Below are positions 63,748-64,000 of a DNA stretch of 64,000 nucleotides, piece after piece; positions within the stretch are counted from its first letter, which is position 1, and each line of letters starts with the position of its first letter. This DNA comes from CAYYKD01 sp964471825 (GTDB taxonomy: Bacteria; Spirochaetota; GWE2-31-10; CAYYKD01), in assembly GCA_964471825.1 (NCBI GenBank), contig CAYYKD010000014.1, positions 13,780-77,779 on the forward strand, read 5' to 3'. The position numbers were made by a program, and so were the translations under genes. The notes beneath the pieces were generated by a model, which saw only the letters and a list, made by a program, of their open reading frames with translations, did no database searches and was not told where the DNA came from.

Positions 63748-64000
63748 ATGAATAGTAAAATTTTGGTTGTTTTTTCTGTTTTATTCGTTTTTGCGGCATT
63801 TCAAATTCAAGCACAAAACACGGTGAATCTTGATGTAAAAAACGGAAATAAAGGTGTTGTTGAGATCACTTACAACATGGCGATTGCTACAGCGTTTCCT
63901 GAGATTTCTCAAAAGTCCCCGGAAGAATGGGGTCAATACGACAAGATGTTTAAAGAAAAAATCGCGCAAGGTGCTTATACAAATAGCACTTCTGTTATGA
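63748..64000 (+). CDS. exported protein, 3' truncated by window end
   Basis: 84 codons open to the edge. Signal peptide (LVVFSVLFVFAAFQIQA, cleavage near QAQ) then NTVNLDVKNGNKGVVEIT. AAGGAG seven bases before ATG 63748. No recognisable domain yet. Confidence 0.75.
   Translation, partial: MNSKILVVFSVLFVFAAFQIQAQNTVNLDVKNGNKGVVEITYNMAIATAFPEISQKSPEEWGQYDKMFKEKIAQGAYTNSTSVM

Overview
AT-rich draft scaffold (five 10-N gaps), most likely from a free-living or host-associated member of the Spirochaetota. The main reason is the flagellar operon order flgB-flgC-fliE-fliF-fliG-fliH-fliI-fliJ followed by flbB, a periplasmic-flagellum collar gene known from spirochaetes. Many HD-GYP, histidine kinase and periplasmic binding-protein genes, thiamine synthesis through the anaerobic ThiH enzyme, and a TM1266-type hydrogenase-regulator homologue suggest an anaerobic or microaerobic signalling-rich lifestyle. 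No rRNA, tRNA, CRISPR array, transposase or prophage was seen.

Layout. 1-5600: end of an unknown gene, a FlgN-like gene, polA, coaE, a SPOR-domain membrane protein and an unknown protein. 5700-14180 (minus): the flagellar basal-body, export and switch operon, carrying a lytic transglycosylase gene between fliJ and flbB. 14300-17300: a small unknown gene, an ankyrin-repeat exported protein and a gap-broken membrane protein. 17480-22890: a TPP-riboswitch-controlled operon thiS-thiG-thiH-thiF-thiD2E-thiC. 23000-31450: TM1266-like regulator, MBL hydrolase, HD-GYP, GNAT, uvrB, valS. 31480-37330: OppF-like ATPase, a large PAS/GAF hybrid-length histidine kinase with its receiver, a binding lipoprotein. 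37660-45000: a phosphate-type signalling region (phoB, phoR, phoU, plus unknown, STAS-like and CBS-PP2C genes). 45000-48120: an ArsR-regulated permease/thioredoxin/CcdA cluster. 48290-57800: era, GAF-HD-GYP, LCP protein, BMP lipoprotein, a tiny mS38-like protein, a degenerate ManC-like protein, and the conserved block yicC-remA-gmk-rpoZ-miaA. 57900-64000: glnA, a divergent sigma-like protein, a binding protein, a tandem AAA protein, a permease relic and a partial exported protein.

The strongest non-gene signals are: four direct-repeat boxes of the form TTAAC(A/C/T)-N5-TTAACA, each in the same orientation as its gene, upstream of phoB, phoU, the gene at 37663 and the CBS-PP2C gene (a likely Pho regulon); a perfect ATATGCA-N6-TGCATAT palindrome whose spacer is the -10 box of arsR, with a partial copy before the permease; promoters with a -10 box only 6-7 bases before ATG (leaderless mRNAs); and a dispersed family of hairpins with the arm GAGGCTCTTGCAAAAATC, including one 183-bp MITE-like form and one copy that encodes the last residues of MiaA.
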